Origin: Candidatus Kapaibacterium sp.
GTDB lineage: Bacteria; Bacteroidota; Ignavibacteria; Kapaibacteriales; Kapaibacteriaceae
NCBI GenBank assembly: GCA_030830285.1
Contig: JAURNF010000181.1
Coordinates: forward strand, 1 to 10,690
Reading direction: 5' to 3'
Length of the DNA stretch: 10,690 nucleotides
The notes beneath the pieces were generated by a model, which ran no database searches, was not told where the DNA came from, and saw only the letters and a program-made list of their open reading frames with translations. The position numbers were made by a program, and so were the translations under genes. Positions 6,892-10,690 of the stretch are shown one piece after another; within the stretch, counting starts at the first letter, position 1; the number at the start of each line of letters is the position of its first letter.

Positions 6892-7788
6892 ATGCGAACG
6901 GTGATCGTTGATGGTGGTGGATCAACAACAGACGTTGCTGTTGCAATCAATGGTGTGATTGTTGCACGAACCGTGCTCCCCAGCATCAAGCCAACACCTG
7001 CCGATCTTCATACTGACGAGTTGTGTCGCATGCTCGGCACATTTCTCGCGTCCACACAAATTTCGCCAGACGTCGATGTAACGTCGCGCCTCGACGGTGT
7101 CGTGGTGGGTATGGCGGGCGTGTGGTCGTCAGCAGAGATTCATCGCTACCAACTTGCGCTGCGCGAGTCGTGGGAAACCTATGTTGGCATGGATGTGCCG
7201 CAGCTTGTCGTGATGAGTGATGCCGAACTCGTGATGGTAGCTGCACACGGACTTCGCCAGGGCGTTGTGCTGATCGCCGGTACGGGATCGATCGGATTAC
7301 GGCGCATGCCTGATGGTACGCTTCAACGAAGCGGTGGATGGGGTCCGCGCATTGATGATGCTGGCGGTGGCTTCTGGCTCGGACGTGAAGCGTGCACTGC
7401 TGTAGCGCGTATGCTTGATGGACGTGGTCCATCAACATTGTTGATTCGCCCCGTAGCATCGTATGTACGTGCAGACGCAGAAGATCCCGAGAGTGTGCGC
7501 AATGGATTGCGTCGTAGTTCTATCGACGGTGTTGCGCGCATTGGTGGCGCAGTGTTGACGTACGCAGATGAGGGCGATGAGGTAGCGATTGCATTGCGAG
7601 CACGTGGTGCGCAGGAGCTTGCTGCTGTTGTGCACGCCCTTGATCCAGAGCAGACGTGCGAAGCCATGGTGTATGGATCACTCTTTCACAATGCCGTCTA
7701 CCACGCGTGTGTTGAGCAGTATGCTGATCGCCCCCTTACACGAATTGACGACGTACTTGCAGCAGTTGCTGCGTCACTGCACGGCTGA
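6892..7788 (+). CDS. BadF/BadG-type ATPase, N-acetylglucosamine-kinase-like sugar kinase
   Basis: A 298-aa cytoplasmic kinase of the ASKHA fold (BadF/BadG/BcrA/BcrD family), in the branch that includes N-acetylglucosamine kinase. Motifs in order: phosphate-1 loop VDGGGSTTDVAV (Asp7 to Val18); GMAGVW (73-78); SDAELVMVAAHG with likely catalytic Asp110; phosphate-2 loop LIAGTGSIGLRR (127-138); RSGGWGPRIDDAGGGFWLGREA (146-167), the sugar-kinase part; and the C-terminal GSLFHNAVY (262-270). The single-chain length matches NAGK rather than the four-Cys benzoyl-CoA-reductase activators. Likely reaction: ATP-dependent phosphorylation of an amino sugar such as GlcNAc or MurNAc, though glucosamine or another sugar is possible. 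ATG 6892 places Asp7 normally. A GTG at 6850 inside the preceding gene would only add an unrelated leader. Its tail overlaps a convergent LD-carboxypeptidase gene, which supports a role in murein recycling. Confidence 0.9.
   Translation: MRTVIVDGGGSTTDVAVAINGVIVARTVLPSIKPTPADLHTDELCRMLGTFLASTQISPDVDVTSRLDGVVVGMAGVWSSAEIHRYQLALRESWETYVGMDVPQLVVMSDAELVMVAAHGLRQGVVLIAGTGSIGLRRMPDGTLQRSGGWGPRIDDAGGGFWLGREACTAVARMLDGRGPSTLLIRPVASYVRADAEDPESVRNGLRRSSIDGVARIGGAVLTYADEGDEVAIALRARGAQELAAVVHALDPEQTCEAMVYGSLFHNAVYHACVEQYADRPLTRIDDVLAAVAASLHG
7415..7445. repeat. Two overlapping inverted repeats inside the kinase gene
   Basis: TTGATGGAC (7415-7423) and GTCCATCAA (7427-7435) are perfect 9-bp arms around GTG. 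ATCAAC (7431-7436) and GTTGAT (7440-7445) are perfect 6-bp arms around ATT. They share ATCAA, so only one hairpin can form at a time. They encode residues ~175-185 of the kinase, in a region with no known need for such symmetry. Function unknown; chance is possible. Confidence 0.5.
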
Positions 7789-8712
7789 CTCTAGGAGCTC
7801 GATCGTTCCTGTTCGTGTTGACAGTCGTGTGCCTACACCAAATGGAAGTGTGAACTTCGTTCGCTCATGACCATACATGAGGTCGGCGATGATTGGTCCG
7901 CGTGTGAGATCGCTTCGCTCTGCGAGCACCTCATTGACATCGCGATGCGGTGTTGTTCCAAGCGGACGTGCCGACTGCGACCAGAAGCCATATGCTATTC
8001 CAGCTGGACGACGTCGAACCGTTGCAAGGAGAAGCTGCACGAGCATTCGATCAATGCGATATGTCTCCTCGCCGATATCTTCGAGCGCAAGGATGCTTCC
8101 GCGAAGCGACGGCATGTAGTCGGTGCCAAGAAGCGAAACAAGTACGCTAAGATTGCCACCAAGAAGGCGTCCCTCGGCGTCACCCGACTGAATGGGTGTT
8201 GTTGGCCATGGCTGCTTCAACCGTCCGAGTGGACGTCGTGACGTGAGCGCGCGCCAGAACTGTTCTTCAGATGTTGCGTCAATGTTCTCGACCATGTCCA
8301 CGCTTGGCATCGCACCGGAGAACGTCACAAGACGGGCCTTGTGCCATAGCGCAAGCTGCAACGATGTGATGTCGCTGTACCCAACCAAGATCTTCGGATT
8401 CTTCCGAATAAGTCCATAATCGAGCTGGTTTAACAGTCGAGCCGAACCATACCCCCCTCGAGCGCAAAAAATTGCGTCGATGCGCTTGTCGGCGAACATG
8501 CCATGAATGTCTGACAGCCTATCGGCATCAGAACCAGCCAGGTATCCTGCGTAGCGCGAGCGGGCATGATCACCCACAACAACCGTGTATCCCAGCCCCT
8601 CCAGATAGCGTATCCCCTTGTCCAGTCTGGACATATCGCGTTGTGGGGATGCAGGCGACACGATGCCAATCGTGGCCTTTTTACGAAGCGCTGTGGGAAA
8701 CCTAGGTGTCAT
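7774..8712 (-). CDS. ldcA: LD-carboxypeptidase (muramoyltetrapeptide carboxypeptidase), peptidase S66
   Basis: A 312-aa protein of usual family length. It cleaves the terminal D-alanine from the tetrapeptide of turned-over peptidoglycan (an L,D bond), a step of murein recycling. It has IGIVSPASP at the N-terminus (16-23), CARGGYGSARLLNQLDY (83-99), and the nucleophile elbow VGYSDITSL with Ser113. LALEDIGEETYRIDRML follows with catalytic Glu211, and YGHERTKFTLPFGVG with catalytic His282. This completes the Ser-Glu-His set known from Pseudomonas LdcA. There is no signal peptide, so it is cytoplasmic, as expected for recycling. Start ATG 8712-8710 fits the family. The gene converges on the sugar-kinase gene, overlapping by 15 bp at the 3' ends, and diverges from the glycine-rich surface-protein gene across 62 bp. 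The symbol is by family; orthology was not tested. Confidence 0.93.
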   Translation of the reverse strand: MTPRFPTALRKKATIGIVSPASPQRDMSRLDKGIRYLEGLGYTVVVGDHARSRYAGYLAGSDADRLSDIHGMFADKRIDAIFCARGGYGSARLLNQLDYGLIRKNPKILVGYSDITSLQLALWHKARLVTFSGAMPSVDMVENIDATSEEQFWRALTSRRPLGRLKQPWPTTPIQSGDAEGRLLGGNLSVLVSLLGTDYMPSLRGSILALEDIGEETYRIDRMLVQLLLATVRRRPAGIAYGFWSQSARPLGTTPHRDVNEVLAERSDLTRGPIIADLMYGHERTKFTLPFGVGTRLSTRTGTIELLESAVQ

Positions 8713-8774
8713 GTGTGGTAAAAATGGGGAAAACTCATGAAGATTGGCACGGAAGTTGGTCTTCGGTGCCTACC
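8713..8774. promoter_or_regulatory. Divergent intergenic region with an imperfect dyad (8746-8770)
   Basis: These 62 bp must supply the 5' signals of both ldcA (leftward) and the surface-protein gene (rightward). They contain GGCACGGAAG (8746-8755), loop TTGGT, and CTTCGGTGCC (8761-8770). This is a dyad with 9 of 10 positions paired, ending 4 bp before ATG 8775. It could be an operator or an RNA hairpin at the start codon. I found no convincing TAnnTTTG element in either direction; AT-rich stretches at 8720-8734 are the only promoter-like composition. Confidence 0.45.
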
Positions 8775-10690
8775 ATGATACCATTTCGTACGCAATTCGT
8801 CCTCCTCCTGCTCTGTTGTGCCGCCGCTGTGCTGCACGGACAGCCGGGCTTGCCATCGGCAGTGACGCCGATTAGTGGACAGATCAACCGATACGAGTCT
8901 GTCTCTGCAATCTTCGCGTGCGACACCATGGTGCGCGTGCGAGGAGCATCACAGTTCCGTGCAGGCGACGAAGTACTCATGATTCAAATGAAGGGTGCGC
9001 GAATCAACGAAGAAAACGATTCGACGTACGGACACTATGAAAACATGAATGGTGCAGGATGCGTTGAGTTTCTCACAATCCTGCGCGTCGATCAAGACCG
9101 CATTGTCTTTACACGACCTTGGGTTCATCCGTACAGCGCAGATGGCTCAATTCAGCTCGTAAGCGTTCCGCGCTACATAGATGTTGTTACCGATGGTGAC
9201 GTGACCGCTCCAGCATGGAATGGTATGGTAGGGGGCGTAGTTGTCTTGCGCGCTGATGGAACATTAACACTCGACGCAGATATCGACGTATCTGGCAAAG
9301 GGTTTCGCGGTGGGTATCCATCCTTCCCTCGAGACGTATGTGCTCCTACACTTTGGGGATCGTACTACCTCTTCGGTGAAGGGGGCGAAAAAGGTGACGG
9401 CATAGCTACAACACAACACTCGCAAGCACTCGCCAGTAAGGGTCCATTCGGTAATGGTGGTGGTGGCGGAAATGGTGCTAACGCCGGCGGGGCTGGCGGA
9501 AGTAATGCTGGTAGTGGTGGACGTGGTGGCGATGCCAACACGTGGTGCGTAGGGTATCGTGGTATCGGTGGATACCCAGGTGTAACAGTCGACACGCTGC
9601 TCCTCAAGCAACGAGTGTTCCTTGGTGGCGGCGGTGGTGGTGGACATCAAAACAACAATCAAGGCACTGCCGGTGCAGCCGGTGGTGGAATCGTGATTGT
9701 TGTTGCGAACGGACTGAACATGATGGGCGGATCGATCATCGCACGAGGTCTCTCGGTGCGTGATACTGCAGCATGGGATGGAAAGCAGTTCCTGCAGCCA
9801 GGTGACGGCGCTGGTGGTGGTGGCGCGGGCGGCACCGTGCTACTTGATATTGGAGTAACGCGCGGTACTGCGACAGTTGATGTCCGCGGTGGCAACGGCG
9901 GCAACGTCGGTGCGCGATATCAGCCGAACGGTCCGGGTGGCGGTGGTGGCGGTGGAGCTATCGTTATGACGAAGCCAGTGCCAGGAGTTACGACACGACT
10001 TGACGGCGGTTCACCAGGAATACACTTATCTCCCGAAACAGCAGATGAAGTGCGCTACACATCGTGGGGCGCAACACAAGGTGATTCCGGAACAGTGATC
10101 AACGGATTCACGTGGAAGACCTACACTCCGCTTACGCTATCTGCAATGGGTGGCGGTGATATCTGTCCAGGCGGATCACGCGTGCTTACTGCAAGCGAAG
10201 GATTCATGTTCTACCGTTGGAGCAATGGCTCAACGGAGCGCAGCGTAACAGCAGCGGTGCCAGGCGAGTACAGCGTCACTGCTATTGACAGTAGCGGGTG
10301 CTCACAGACGGTGCGCGGTATTGTTGTGACGTTGGATCCTGTTCGACTCCAAGTACCCGCGCGAATCGATTTCGGTACTGTTGATTATCGCACGGGATAT
10401 ACCAAGGATCTTGTAATCAAGAGTGAAGACGACGATACAGTTGTGATCCGAAACATTGCAGCAGGTACGCACTTCCGCGTTGTGGATGCCTCGGTATTCC
10501 CTCTATCAATCGCTCCGAATACTACGGTGACGATTCCGATCGAATTCACGTCGAAGATTCCTGATGAGTATTTCGAAACACTGACTTTTGAGGTTGTTTC
10601 GCCATGTCGCGTGCTCTACCCTGTAGCCTTCCGAGCAAAGGTAGATCCGATCCGTGTGCGCTTCTCGATGCCCGATACCACAGCAAAGCG
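8775..10690 (+). CDS. Glycine-rich modular cell-surface protein (3' part missing)
   Basis: Open from ATG 8775 to the window edge (638 codons plus 2 nt), so the C-terminus, where a T9SS sorting domain would be expected, is not seen. Residues 1-23 are a signal peptide (FVLLLLCCAAAVLHGQ). Residues ~40-145 are a beta-rich, unrecognised N-terminal domain (FRAGDEVLMIQMKG). Residues ~150-415 hold four degenerate glycine-rich units, each a GGG run, a hydrophobic strand and a second strand ending in Gly (see findings), suggesting a beta-solenoid. Residues ~458-520 are an Ig-like domain of the type common in T9SS substrates (CPGGSRVLTA, YRWSNGSTERS, GEYSVTAIDSSGC). Residues ~525-625 are an ASH/choice-of-anchor-type domain (LQVPARIDFGTV, SIAPNTTVTIPIEF). 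The likely place is the cell surface or extracellular matrix, with adhesion or scaffolding as the role. No catalytic domain is visible. The same kind of ASH domain occurs in the surface protein at 1341-4361. Confidence 0.85.
   Translation, partial: MIPFRTQFVLLLLCCAAAVLHGQPGLPSAVTPISGQINRYESVSAIFACDTMVRVRGASQFRAGDEVLMIQMKGARINEENDSTYGHYENMNGAGCVEFLTILRVDQDRIVFTRPWVHPYSADGSIQLVSVPRYIDVVTDGDVTAPAWNGMVGGVVVLRADGTLTLDADIDVSGKGFRGGYPSFPRDVCAPTLWGSYYLFGEGGEKGDGIATTQHSQALASKGPFGNGGGGGNGANAGGAGGSNAGSGGRGGDANTWCVGYRGIGGYPGVTVDTLLLKQRVFLGGGGGGGHQNNNQGTAGAAGGGIVIVVANGLNMMGGSIIARGLSVRDTAAWDGKQFLQPGDGAGGGGAGGTVLLDIGVTRGTATVDVRGGNGGNVGARYQPNGPGGGGGGGAIVMTKPVPGVTTRLDGGSPGIHLSPETADEVRYTSWGATQGDSGTVINGFTWKTYTPLTLSAMGGGDICPGGSRVLTASEGFMFYRWSNGSTERSVTAAVPGEYSVTAIDSSGCSQTVRGIVVTLDPVRLQVPARIDFGTVDYRTGYTKDLVIKSEDDDTVVIRNIAAGTHFRVVDASVFPLSIAPNTTVTIPIEFTSKIPDEYFETLTFEVVSPCRVLYPVAFRAKVDPIRVRFSMPDTTAK

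Noticed and set aside
7793..7810. AGGAGC / GTTCCT hairpin just after the kinase stop as a terminator
   Set aside because: Only a 6-bp stem with a G-T pair, no following T-run, and it lies within the ldcA coding sequence.
7867..8241. 124-codon open frame on the plus strand
   Set aside because: Antisense to ldcA, whose Ser, Glu and His catalytic motifs are intact across this region.
9365..9607. Proline-rich 80-codon frame on the minus strand
   Set aside because: Simply the complement of GGT/GGC glycine codons in the surface-protein gene.
9430..9960. Glycine-codon repeats as a tandem repeat or CRISPR-like array
   Set aside because: No fixed repeat length or identical spacers; the periodicity comes from glycine codons in one continuous reading frame.

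Overview
The window is one end-to-end coding stretch from what is most likely a member of the Bacteroidota/Chlorobiota (FCB) group. The evidence is two large exported proteins built from modules typical of that group: an IgGFc-binding-like N-terminal domain, ASH/choice-of-anchor-type beta domains, a 'CPGG...YxWSNGST...GxYxVTxxDSxGC' Ig-like domain, and a C-terminal type IX secretion (T9SS) sorting domain. A TAnnTTTG promoter-like element before the protease gene fits as well. Base composition is balanced. Something like the Kapabacteria/Ignavibacteria branch would fit, but that is inference, not shown.

Layout. (1) 1-465, minus: the 5' part of a SpoU/TrmH-type RNA 2'-O-methyltransferase that runs off the left edge. 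(2) Its start is divergent from, and slightly overlaps, a plus-strand run of five genes. These are a Tat-exported, animal-TRAP-like purple acid phosphatase (451-1344); a 1006-aa T9SS-targeted surface protein with an IgGFc-binding-like domain (1341-4361, GTG start overlapping the previous stop); a membrane-anchored C-terminal-processing protease with PDZ and S41 domains (4439-6052); an exported DUF3108 protein (6087-6881); and a BadF/NAGK-type sugar kinase (6892-7788). (3) 7774-8712, minus: an LD-carboxypeptidase (S66), tail-to-tail with the kinase and overlapping it by 15 bp. (4) 8775-10690, plus: the first 638 codons of a glycine-rich, modular cell-surface protein that runs off the right edge. 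No gene-free stretch exceeds 80 bp. I saw no rRNA, tRNA, CRISPR array, insertion sequence or origin.

How it may fit together. Most products act in or beyond the cell envelope: a phosphatase and two large adhesin-like surface proteins outside, and a processing protease and DUF3108 protein in the periplasm. The sugar kinase and the LD-carboxypeptidase are both families used in peptidoglycan recycling, one on the amino-sugar side and one on the peptide side. The left part (phosphatase plus surface protein) looks translationally coupled. Nothing here is clearly a new defence or mobile system. The least ordinary items are the phosphatase/surface-protein couple, the duplicated ~200-aa module in the surface protein, the four degenerate glycine-rich units in the right-hand protein, and two inverted repeats (8746-8770, between divergent genes, and 7415-7445, inside the kinase gene).
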